From the NCBI GenBank assembly GCA_013290025.1, contig JABCYV010000004.1, positions 1 to 57,459 of the forward strand: 57,459 nucleotides of DNA. Reading direction: 5' to 3'. The notes under the pieces were generated by a model. The model saw nothing but the letters and a program-made list of their open reading frames with translations, ran no database searches and was not told the origin of the DNA. This stretch comes from Acidobacteriota bacterium (lineage in GTDB: Bacteria; Acidobacteriota; Terriglobia; Terriglobales; Acidobacteriaceae). Below are positions 26,533 through 34,927 of the stretch, in pieces (within the stretch, counting starts at the first letter, position 1; every line of letters begins with the position of its first letter). A program made the translations under genes and the position numbers.

Positions 26533-27999
26533 ATGAAGTCTCAGGGAAAGACCGACTTCATTTCCCGAGACATAGCAGGTCTCTTGGGGTTCCGTGGATC
26601 GGGTTCTCGCCTGACAACAATTGCGAAGCTACTGACGGTGGTATGCCTCGGGATGGGCACGCAGGGGATGCGTGCAACCGCGAGCGGCGCGCCAGCGGGC
26701 GATTCGGCTGAGAAATCATGTGGCCCGCCTAACTATTGTGCGAGGACAGATCGGCGGGTTGAGCCCTATCCCAAGACTCCGCCAGCTTTGGGAGCCGCTG
26801 GTTCAGTCATAACCGATCCAAATTTCGGGTCGCGCATCGTTCGCGCAACGGATGCCCGAACCGACCCATCGGGTCGGTCCTTTCACACCCCCGCCTCTTC
26901 GGAACAGAATTCCTGGAACAAAGACAGCACCAAATTCTACGTTGGTATGACTGGTGGGAACACTGTGCTTTTCGATTTCAGTCCCACGACGCTGGCGGTT
27001 CGTCAGGTAGAGGTTTTGAACTTAGGCTGGAAGGGTGAACCCCAATTCAGCTACGCCCAGCCTAACCTCCTTTACGGAACAACGGATAAGCCAGCTGAAT
27101 TTCAACAGTACGACGTTGTGACCCGAAAGACCACCAAGGTGCACGATGTTTCTAGTTGTGTGAAATTAGACGCTGCGGATCATGCTTACGATATTTCCGT
27201 GAACGCCGATGACAGTCGCTTTATGGCCGTGATCGGACCTCAGCAGGACAAAAACTACTTGGTGTACCTTTACGATCGCGACAAAGGATGCCGCTGGTAC
27301 AACACGCAAACCGGAGAAGTTGGCGGCCAATGGGGTCCAAAAGGGACAGTCTCGGCTCCCTATCGCTTTGGTATCCATAATGCGCGGATTTCCAAGAGGG
27401 GAGATTTTGTTGTGATTGGCGGCGGTAGCAATGGCCCCAGGGGACCGGTAGTTTGGGAGGTTGGATCGCTCAACGCTAGTCAATGTTCCATAAGTCCGCC
27501 AGACAGTTGCGGTGGTCACCACGCGATAGGTTATGACCACATGGTAAATCCTTCCGGCCGTAGCGATCCGTTGGATATCCTGATTCGTCCCTTGAATAAG
27601 CTAGGCTCGACCTCGCCGCTAGTCCCCCAGTTGCCGCCCGCAGCCGCCTGGATGGACAAACACTTTTCCTGGAACAATGCCGACCCTCAGGATAGCGCCC
27701 CGGTTTGTTTTTCGGCCTACCGCCGGGACGGACCGAAAACCGTCGGAACTCCGCTCCCTGTGGAGCGTCCATGGGACAACGAAATCCTTTGCGTACAGGT
27801 GGACGGTAGGGGCTCCAATCTATGGCGCATTGCCCACACCTTCAGCACCGCAACCAACGGCTTTTGGTCTACGCCTCGAGGTAACATCTCGCCGGACGGC
27901 CGCTTTTACATGTTTACCTCCGACTGGGAAGACGAGTTGGGCACTGATCCGAAGACCAAGGGATATCGAACCGACGTTTTCATAGTTGAGCTCCGGTAA
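26533..27999 (+). CDS. Secreted protein of unknown function, beta-propeller-like
   Basis: A 488-residue protein with a long N-terminal part containing a hydrophobic segment near residues 28-50 that may be a signal peptide. The mature part has a DPNFGSRIVRATD motif, strand-turn repeats, and YNTQTGEVGGQWGPKG. The frameshifted gene at 30175-31567 is a clear relative (shared YNTQTG.(V/I)GGQWG, GNISPDGRFYMFTS versus GNISMDGRFFLFTS, and a similar end). The two lie on opposite strands on either side of the flippase gene. Function is unknown; extracellular location and locus suggest a link to the polymer or cell surface. Confidence 0.7.
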   Translation: MKSQGKTDFISRDIAGLLGFRGSGSRLTTIAKLLTVVCLGMGTQGMRATASGAPAGDSAEKSCGPPNYCARTDRRVEPYPKTPPALGAAGSVITDPNFGSRIVRATDARTDPSGRSFHTPASSEQNSWNKDSTKFYVGMTGGNTVLFDFSPTTLAVRQVEVLNLGWKGEPQFSYAQPNLLYGTTDKPAEFQQYDVVTRKTTKVHDVSSCVKLDAADHAYDISVNADDSRFMAVIGPQQDKNYLVYLYDRDKGCRWYNTQTGEVGGQWGPKGTVSAPYRFGIHNARISKRGDFVVIGGGSNGPRGPVVWEVGSLNASQCSISPPDSCGGHHAIGYDHMVNPSGRSDPLDILIRPLNKLGSTSPLVPQLPPAAAWMDKHFSWNNADPQDSAPVCFSAYRRDGPKTVGTPLPVERPWDNEILCVQVDGRGSNLWRIAHTFSTATNGFWSTPRGNISPDGRFYMFTSDWEDELGTDPKTKGYRTDVFIVELR

Positions 28000-28008
28000 A
28001 AAACCAAT

Positions 28009-29538
28009 TTGGACTCCAAGGAAGCCATCGCACAGAAACCGTCGTCCTCATCGGCCGAAACCGCACCCCGCGCGCCGGCCCGCAAAGCTAGCGAAATGGA
28101 TCAGTCCTTCGCTCGCAGCCTGGCTTGGCGGGCAGCCGGAGATTGGTCTAGCCAGATCTTCAGTTGGCTCTCCCTGGTAGTCATTGTTCGACTGCTTACG
28201 CCCGCCGATTTCGGCATTGCGGCGATGGCAGTTATTTTGTTCCCCTATCTGCGATATATAAGTGAGCTCGGTATTCCTCGAACCATTGTCACCTTTCGCG
28301 ATCTCACCGACGACGAGTTAGCGCAATTGAACACGGTCGCAGTCCTGCTCGGCCTGGTGTGCTTCGTTCTCGCCAGTCTTCTCGCCAAGCCGGTTGCAAT
28401 CTTCTTTGAGACTCCAGGCCTCACTTTAGTCGTGATAGTGACCTGTACCGCGCTTCTCCCCTTGGCAGCCCGCGCAGTTCCTGAGGGTCTATTGGCGAAG
28501 GAGATGCGGTTTCGATTGCTGTCGGGGTTCGAAGCTATCAACGCCATCGTCGCAGCGATTGTGACTCTGGGGCTTGCGCTGTTGGGCCTGGGATATTGGG
28601 CATTGGTGCTGGGCAACCTGGTGGCTACTCTCGTCCGGACCGCGCTCATCGTGAGGGCCCGCCCGTTCCGATTCGCCATGCCGCGTTTGAAGACCATACG
28701 AGAGCAGCTTCTGTTCGGCTGGCACAGTTCTGTATCAGTGGTCGCTTTGAATTCTTATCAACGGCTCGACAATGTCACCGCCGGCCGGCTACTGGGTCAA
28801 TCCGCTCTGGGCTTCTATGCCATGGCATGGAACCTGGCCAACGTGCCTCTGGAAAAAGTCACGTCCCTCGTGACTACTGTCGCCCCAACCTATTTGGCAG
28901 CCGTGCAAAAAGAACCCGCCGAGTTGCGCCGCTACGTTCGCACGCTGACGGAGGCTCTCGCACTCGCGACCTTTCCGGCAACCATTGGTCTCGGACTGGT
29001 GGCACGCGAGGTGGTTCCATTGGTGTTCGGTCACAAATGGGACGGCATGATCGTGCCCCTGGAGGTGCTTTCCATATACGCAGCATTTCGATCCATCGTA
29101 GCTCTGCTTTCGAAGGTCCTGACTGCCGTGGGAAACGCGCGCTTCGTCATGTGGAACGATCTCGCTGCGCTCGTCATTCTCCCTGTGGCCTTCTACATCG
29201 GCAGTCATTGGGGCACGGAAGGAATCGCGTGGGGATGGGTAGTGGCTTATCCTTTTGTCGCAATTCCGCTTTACAGGAAAACCTTTAGCACAATCGGCAT
29301 GAGAGCCCGGGAATACTTTCGCGCCGTTCGTCCTGCGTTTGATGGATCGCTGGCCATGGTAATGGTGGTAGGAGTCTTGAAATGGATATTGCCTTCCAGG
29401 CAGCCATTGCTGCTCCGTTTGATCTGCGAGGTCACGGCCGGGTCGCTTATCTATGCCGCGGTTGTGCTCATCTTTCACCGCGATCGGGCACTGAATTTCG
29501 TCCGCATGGCCAAAAGCTTCCGCCGCTCCAAGGCCTAG
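28009..29538 (+). CDS. Wzx-type polysaccharide flippase (MOP/PST superfamily)
   Basis: A 509-residue integral membrane protein with about 12-14 hydrophobic segments. SLAWRAAGDWSSQIFSWLSL near the N-terminus and TPADFGIAAMAVILFPYLR match the oligosaccharidyl-lipid flippase family, which moves the undecaprenyl-linked repeat unit to the periplasmic side. The start is uncertain: TTG at 28009 is ten bases after the preceding stop, and an ATG at 28096 would remove a 29-residue Ser/Ala/Pro-rich tail. Third-position GC in that tail is high, so I kept the longer form. It is the only flippase in the window. Confidence 0.85.
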   Translation: MDSKEAIAQKPSSSSAETAPRAPARKASEMDQSFARSLAWRAAGDWSSQIFSWLSLVVIVRLLTPADFGIAAMAVILFPYLRYISELGIPRTIVTFRDLTDDELAQLNTVAVLLGLVCFVLASLLAKPVAIFFETPGLTLVVIVTCTALLPLAARAVPEGLLAKEMRFRLLSGFEAINAIVAAIVTLGLALLGLGYWALVLGNLVATLVRTALIVRARPFRFAMPRLKTIREQLLFGWHSSVSVVALNSYQRLDNVTAGRLLGQSALGFYAMAWNLANVPLEKVTSLVTTVAPTYLAAVQKEPAELRRYVRTLTEALALATFPATIGLGLVAREVVPLVFGHKWDGMIVPLEVLSIYAAFRSIVALLSKVLTAVGNARFVMWNDLAALVILPVAFYIGSHWGTEGIAWGWVVAYPFVAIPLYRKTFSTIGMRAREYFRAVRPAFDGSLAMVMVVGVLKWILPSRQPLLLRLICEVTAGSLIYAAVVLIFHRDRALNFVRMAKSFRRSKA

Positions 29539-29660
29539 GAGTGACGGTTGGAGCTCCTTGGTTACAAATCCAAGGCGGCGGATACACCCGGTCGGTGGGG
29601 CGCGGCGGGCAGCGGCAAAGCGAGGCCGTCAGGGTAATCGCCGTTTATGCGTTAACTATC

Positions 29661-29906
29661 TTAGGCCGCTGCGGATAGAGAGCGAACGCGCACCTTATCG
29701 CTGACGGCATTGGCAGACGTAGCGAAGACGACCGATAGTTCCGAGTCAATCGTCCCACCCAGCACTCTGCTCAGACTGAGCAAGGACTGACTTCCACAGC
29801 TAGCACAGTGACCGTTCAAGGCCTCGCTAATGACTTCACAGTTGGCACACAGAACTGCGTTGTGAAGACGAACCAGATTCGTGTTGAGCCAAACGTGACC
29901 AGCCAT
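29661..29906 (-). CDS. Small CxxC/CxxC zinc-ribbon-like protein
   Basis: An 81-residue protein with two Cys pairs, LCANCEVIS and HCASCGSQS, separated by about 13 residues, followed by LLSLSRVLGG. The arrangement looks like a small zinc ribbon of the kind often seen in Acidobacteriota genomes. GAGGAG sits eight bases before the ATG at 29906. It is monocistronic between the flippase and the frameshifted secreted-protein gene. Function is unknown; binding nucleic acid or a protein partner is possible. Confidence 0.7.
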   Translation of the reverse strand: MAGHVWLNTNLVRLHNAVLCANCEVISEALNGHCASCGSQSLLSLSRVLGGTIDSELSVVFATSANAVSDKVRVRSLSAAA

Positions 29907-30174
29907 GTTTGTCGCTCCTCGGTATCGGGTTAGTCGAATCGACTATTGGGTAGTTGACGCACTTCGGCTGCCAAAGCAGAGCCGATGGACCTGGTTCATT
30001 CGTCGTAGAGTTGCCGGAAAGTCCTCAGCGAGAGTGATAACCACGTGGGAAAAACGTTGCACACGGCTGTCAGCGAGGTGCGGGGTCTGCCCACCCGCGC
30101 CGTCCGTTGAAAAATCGAGTGGAAGATTAGTTCCGACTGATGAGAAATCGGACTGACCGAGTAATCAGCTGAGC

Positions 30175-31567
30175 TTAGTCTAGCTTTACGATCCAGACGT
30201 CGGATCGCGGCGTCCCGTCTTTTTGGTTGCCGAGTTGCCCGTCCCATCCCGATGTGAACAGGAAGAACCGCCCATCCATCGATATGTTGCCGAGAGGTTG
30301 TGTGTTGAAAATAGGGTTCACCCAAATTGCGCGATTGTGGGCAAAGCGCCACACGGTTGAAGCCGCGCCGTCGGTCTCGATACAAAATATCTCGCCATCG
30401 AACGGCTGCGTGATTGCAGTATCGCCTTCGTAGTTGTAGCTTGAAGCACAAACCGGCGTGCTGTCATTTTGGTCAACGTTGCTCCAGGTGAAGTGTTTTG
30501 CTTGCCCGAAATTAAAAGGAGGAACAAGCGGGACCAGGGGAGTAATCTGAGCCAGGTTGGCCAAAGAACGCTTCCCAATATTCATTTGGTCAACAATTCC
30601 AAGAGCGTTGACATAGCTGTTATAACCCACTACGCCGTACCCGCCGCACTCCATTGCGGTATTATTAAAACTGCACGCAGTCACGACCAGAGTTGCCACG
30701 TCCCACACGTACCAACTGGACCCATTGGTCAGGATCCGAACGTAGTTGCCGCTCCGTGAAAGGTAGGCATGGCGAATCAGGTAGCTGGTTGAAACTGTCG
30801 CAGAGCCTGATGCTCCCCACTGACCGCCAATTTGTCCAGTCTGGGTGTTGTACCAGCGACATCCGAGTTTTTTATCGTACACCGTGACGAAAATGTGTTG
30901 ACCCTGCTGCGGGCCTCCTTCAGAAATGGCGAGGCGGTTATCGTCTTTTGACAAACTAACATCATCATCACCTACAACATTGGGACCCGGGACGAGGCTT
31001 GGCTGAGTTCCGCACGTGCTTGTATCAATTACGGGGGTAGATACAGCGGTGGAGAAACGATAGCTGGTGATCGTAAGTGGGGGCGTTTGGGCGGGTCCCA
31101 TAAATCAAGTCAGGATCTGTGAAACTGAATGAAGACCCAGTCCGGAGCGGCAGTACGAGACCCTTCCCGGGACTTGCTCCTGGCAGAGAACTAATTTTCA
31201 TGGTGGATGGATTGAAGTGAAAAGCGAATTCATAACCACCTTGTCCGATCACGTAAAACTTACTGGTATCACTACTCCAGATATTGCCTTGACCGCTTGC
31301 CTCGTTTCGCAAATAGCTCCCTGGGATCTTGAAATTAGTGGTCTCATCTGTCGCACGCACCATTGGAGAGCCGAAGTCCGGATCACGAAACGGAGCGTTA
31401 ACCAGAGGCGGTGCCATGGGGGTCTCAGGACGAATTCGTCTGTCCGTTTTTGCGGCTGGGTAGGGTTGACGACTCTGCGCCCACACTGCTGTTGCTAGTA
31501 AGAGAGTCACGAAAAGGCAAGAAAGTGTTCGAACCTTGCTGAGGTTTGACATGGCGGAATCCTCCAT
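30175..31567 (-). pseudogene. Frameshifted relative of the secreted protein at 26533-27999
   Basis: Two overlapping minus-strand frames make one protein. The first runs from ATG 31567 (signal peptide CLFVTLLLATAVWAQ) to a stop at 31025; the second continues from about 31090 to 30175. The join falls in a CCCCC run near 31085-31090, where one base more or less would merge DLIYGTRP with PPLTITSYRF. The repaired protein would be about 460 residues with the DPDFGSPMVRATD, YNTQTGQIGGQWG and GNISMDGRFFLFTS motifs shared with the intact relative. A homopolymer indel is equally consistent with a sequencing error. Confidence 0.75.
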
Positions 31568-31614
31568 TCGTGCTGTATATCTCGAATTAGGTCTGGCCGC
31601 GTTCCTTCAGCTAG

Positions 31615-31640
31615 AGACGTCTGGGAAAGACGTCTGGGAG
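31615..31640. repeat. Tandem 13-base repeat
   Basis: Two consecutive copies of AGACGTCTGGGA plus one base (31615-31627 and 31628-31640), each beginning with the palindrome AGACGTCT. They lie in the divergent gap between the frameshifted secreted-protein gene and the lactonase-like gene. Confidence 0.5.
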
Positions 31641-31667
31641 AGGGGCGAAGTATGCTTCAGGCGGGGG

Positions 31668-31680
31668 GTCTTGTCAAGAC
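31668..31680. promoter_or_regulatory. 13-base palindrome in the same divergent gap
   Basis: GTCTTGTCAAGAC is a perfect inverted repeat around a central T. With the tandem repeat 28 bases away it may form an operator for one of the flanking genes. Confidence 0.4.
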
Positions 31681-31792
31681 GATTTGCTCGTTCACATAGA
31701 TAGGGTCACTTGGCGTTCATCGAGAGGGCGTACGTCCGAAACTCGTATCGTGCGTGCACAAATCGTAGTAGATTTCCCGGGGGACCTTTGTT

Positions 31793-33883
31793 ATGCGATA
31801 CGGCGGGAGCATTCTGGTTTTCTCAATCACTCTGCTTGCATCGGCCCTCGGGCAGAGCACGTCAACTCTACGCCTTGTGCCTCGCTTCGCATACGTCGCC
31901 AATGATCAAGACGATACAGTGTCAATCTTCGCGATCGAGAAGGCGAAACTCAGATCGCTCGGCTACGCTTACGTAGGTGCCGGAAGTGGTCCGCGGGCCG
32001 TCGCTGTGACACCGTCCCAAAGGTTCCTCTACGCAGCCAATACGGGCGCAGGCATTTCCGGATATGCCATAGATAGCACCACCGGCGCCCTAACTCCAGT
32101 GCAAGGTTCTCCCTTCGCGACAGGTCCCGAGTTTGCGGTGGCGGTGCATCCTTCCGAAAAGTTTCTGATTTCCGCAAACGGTAGCAATATTTGCAGTTAC
32201 ATGATCGACGCTGCCACCGGGTCGATCAGGTTGGTTGGGTGTGCGACAAGTGACAGTGCAAGTTCGGTGGGAGTTTATCGGTCAGGATCTTTTGTGTACG
32301 CGACCAACGAGAGGTCGAACAGCGTGTCGGCATTTGCCATTGATCCGACTACTGGAGTTCTGATAGCGGCCCCGGGCTCCCCGTTCGCTGCTGGATCAAA
32401 CCCGAAAGCCGCGGTCATTGATCCCAGTGGCAACTATCTCTACGTGCCGAACGGAGGCGGGGCCAATGTATCTGCATACGCGATTAATCCGGGAACAGGA
32501 GCTCTCACACAAGTACCGGGATCGCCTTTTGCGACAGGATCAACTCCGGAAAGCGCTGCCGTGAATCATTCCGGAAAGTTCCTTTATGTGGGAAACTCGG
32601 GCGACAAGACTGTCTCGGCGTATGCGATTAACGCAACAAGTGGCGCCTTGACACCAATCTCTGCTGCTTTTGGAACAGGTACCTCCCGACCATTAGGCTT
32701 GACGGTCAGTCCTGCCGACCCCCTTCTCTATGTGGCTGATCATGATTCCAATGAAGTATTGATCTTGGGGATCTCTAAGACTGGAGCTCTGTTTTACGAG
32801 AGTATTATTCGCTCACGGGGCTCCGCGATCTCGATCGCTTTGGCATCGGGCAACCATCCGGTCGCTTATGGTCCAAAGTTCGTGTACGAATGTAATGCAT
32901 CGTCCGGTGACATCTGGGGATACCAGATAACGGCGACATCTGGCGCCCTGACACCACTGAGTGGTTTCCCGCTCAGAGCTGGGAACTCTCCCTGGACAAT
33001 TGCTTCAGACTTCTTTGGAAAGTTCCTCTTCACCGCGAATTCAGGTGACGACAGGGTTTCTGCATTCAGCATCAATTCGCAAACAGGCGCGATTTCAGCT
33101 GTGTCAGGTTCGCCATATGTGGCTGGGATGCGGCCTTACGCGGTCGCGGTAGATAACGGCGCGCGCTATATCTATCTCACAAATAATCTTTCGAACACGA
33201 TCTCCGCATATGCAGTCGGGTCAACCAACTCCCTTGCTCCTGTTCCGGGCTCCCCGTTTCCAAATTCTGGATCTGCCCCACTCGGATTGGCGATTGACCC
33301 GCGAGGCAAGTTTCTCTACGTTGCTAACGCGCAGTCGAGTACTGTTTCCATCTACCAGATTGACGCGGGCACGGGTATTCTGACCGATGTTGGTTCTGCT
33401 CCTTCGGATGGAGATCCAGTCGCAGTCACCATAGATCCGCTAGGACGGTTTTTGTATGCTGCCAGTAAATCCTCCGGCAGAGTAACCGCCTATGCAGTCG
33501 ATGGGCCGAGTGGACAGTTGGTGGCGGTGCGGGGTTCTCCGTTTCCTGGCGCGGGGTTGGCGCATTCCATCGTGGTAGAGCCATCCTCGAAACGAGTCTA
33601 TGTGGGGAGTGGCAACCCTGGCTCAATCTCCGGTTACAATTTATTTGGCAATACTGGAAGCTTGAAGCTACTCCCAACTTCTCCCTTCGACGGGGTTTCC
33701 GAGCCATACTCGCTGAGCTTCGATCTTTCCGACAGCTTCTTGTACGTGACGAATGGTTCCGCGAACAATGTATCGGGATTTGCAATCGACAAAACGACCG
33801 GAACCTTGACCCCCGTGTTGGGTTCGCCATTCCCCTCGGGAACAATTCCCGCCTCGATCACAGTGGTGGATACTTTAGAGTAG
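31793..33883 (+). CDS. Lactonase-type beta-propeller protein, secreted
   Basis: A 696-residue protein with a signal peptide (ILVFSITLLASALGQS) and roughly 14 repeats of the form FLYVAN.....VSAYAI....GALTPV.GSPF. This matches the seven-bladed lactonase/YncE-like propeller family, here long enough for two propellers in tandem. Most family members in Acidobacteriota have no assigned role; a few related enzymes hydrolyse 6-phosphogluconolactone. No catalytic residues were identified, so a binding or structural role on the cell surface is as likely. A GGGGGA element lies about nine bases before the ATG. Confidence 0.8.
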   Translation: MRYGGSILVFSITLLASALGQSTSTLRLVPRFAYVANDQDDTVSIFAIEKAKLRSLGYAYVGAGSGPRAVAVTPSQRFLYAANTGAGISGYAIDSTTGALTPVQGSPFATGPEFAVAVHPSEKFLISANGSNICSYMIDAATGSIRLVGCATSDSASSVGVYRSGSFVYATNERSNSVSAFAIDPTTGVLIAAPGSPFAAGSNPKAAVIDPSGNYLYVPNGGGANVSAYAINPGTGALTQVPGSPFATGSTPESAAVNHSGKFLYVGNSGDKTVSAYAINATSGALTPISAAFGTGTSRPLGLTVSPADPLLYVADHDSNEVLILGISKTGALFYESIIRSRGSAISIALASGNHPVAYGPKFVYECNASSGDIWGYQITATSGALTPLSGFPLRAGNSPWTIASDFFGKFLFTANSGDDRVSAFSINSQTGAISAVSGSPYVAGMRPYAVAVDNGARYIYLTNNLSNTISAYAVGSTNSLAPVPGSPFPNSGSAPLGLAIDPRGKFLYVANAQSSTVSIYQIDAGTGILTDVGSAPSDGDPVAVTIDPLGRFLYAASKSSGRVTAYAVDGPSGQLVAVRGSPFPGAGLAHSIVVEPSSKRVYVGSGNPGSISGYNLFGNTGSLKLLPTSPFDGVSEPYSLSFDLSDSFLYVTNGSANNVSGFAIDKTTGTLTPVLGSPFPSGTIPASITVVDTLE

Positions 33884-33976
33884 TCGAACAATTCTCGGAC
33901 GCGCCGCTCACCGTCCCCGGTTCCCGCAGGCGCGGGTCGAACAAGTTCATCGGAGTACGCGACTACCCCGCTAAAT

Positions 33977-33992
33977 TGGCGCTAAACCGGCA
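33977..33992 (+). promoter_or_regulatory. Possible sigma-54 promoter before the fourth sulfotransferase
   Basis: TGGCGCTAAACCGGCA has GG and GC ten bases apart and differs from the -24 consensus by one base. The start would be near 34004, 27 bases before the ATG at 34031. Confidence 0.35.
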
Positions 33993-34030
33993 GGTAGGCT
34001 AAATTTATAGCGAGGCTCTAAGAACTAAAG

Positions 34031-34861
34031 ATGCCGAGCTTAAGAAGATGGTTGACCGACTATGGCAGGGTCCTGACGGGAAGGAAATTCGCGGCCCGCG
34101 CCTTAACCGTCTACCCTGATGATACGTTTCTGGTTTCTTTTCCCAGGTCCGGAAACACTTGGACCCGGTTCCTGGTCTGCAACCTGATTAACGCTGACAA
34201 CCCCGTGACGTTTGCCGGTCTGGAGTCGCGCATCCCTGAGATTTACGATGTTCCAGACCGCGTGCTGCGCGCTTTTCCGAGGCCCCGCATCGTCAAGAGC
34301 CACGAGTGTTTCGATCCGCGATACAAGAAAGTCATCTATATCGTGCGCGACCCACGAGATGTGGCGGTCTCATATTACGAGTTCCAACTCAAACGGAAGG
34401 TGGTCACCGAAGACTGCGGCCTGGAAGAGTTTGTCCCACGCTTTATCGAGTCCGAGTTTGAACCGAACACCGGTTCATGGGGCGACCACGTTGTCAGTTG
34501 GCTGGCCACGCGGCAAGGCCATCCAAACTTCTTACTGCTTCGCTATGAAGACATGCAAGCCCGCACCGTCGAGGAAAGCACTAAGATCGCCGCGTTCCTT
34601 GGACTGGATTCCAATCCGAAGCGGGTAGCCCGTGCCGTCGAACTAAGTTCGGCCGACCGCATGCGCAAACTGGAGAAAGAGCAGGCTCACCAATGGAAAG
34701 AAACCAAAGGAACGCGGCAGGACAAACCTTTCGTTCGCAAAGCGGTTTCGGGTGGGTGGCGGACGGCCTTGCCCAAGCGCTCTGTGGCTCAGATCGAGTC
34801 CGCTTGGGGCGAGATAATGCGTTCCCTCGGTTATGAATTAACAACAACGGCGAAGCCGTAG
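34031..34861 (+). CDS. PAPS-dependent sulfotransferase of the Sulfotransfer_1 type
   Basis: A 276-residue protein with the loop SFPRSGNTWTRFL near residues 38-50 and KVIYIVRDPRDVAVSYYEF as the 3'-phosphate site. This is the architecture of the classical cytosolic sulfotransferase family and is distinct from the three paralogues further left. A C-terminal RKAVSGGWRTALP segment matches the family RxGxxGDWK region that contacts PAPS, here as SGGWR. The ATG at 34031 is preceded by a possible sigma-54 site. The gene is alone and convergent with the acetyltransferase. Acceptor unknown; a polysaccharide is expected from context. Confidence 0.85.
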   Translation: MPSLRRWLTDYGRVLTGRKFAARALTVYPDDTFLVSFPRSGNTWTRFLVCNLINADNPVTFAGLESRIPEIYDVPDRVLRAFPRPRIVKSHECFDPRYKKVIYIVRDPRDVAVSYYEFQLKRKVVTEDCGLEEFVPRFIESEFEPNTGSWGDHVVSWLATRQGHPNFLLLRYEDMQARTVEESTKIAAFLGLDSNPKRVARAVELSSADRMRKLEKEQAHQWKETKGTRQDKPFVRKAVSGGWRTALPKRSVAQIESAWGEIMRSLGYELTTTAKP

Positions 34862-34927
34862 CGCCCAATAGTTCCTTGCGCCAATTGTTGTGGATTTCCC
34901 AGGCTGCTTACGACGATCCAAAACCGT

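Noticed and set aside
33884-34030. CCCGC-AGGC-GCGGG stem after the lactonase gene as a terminator
   Set aside because: Only five base pairs and no T-run follow, so it does not meet the pattern of an intrinsic terminator.
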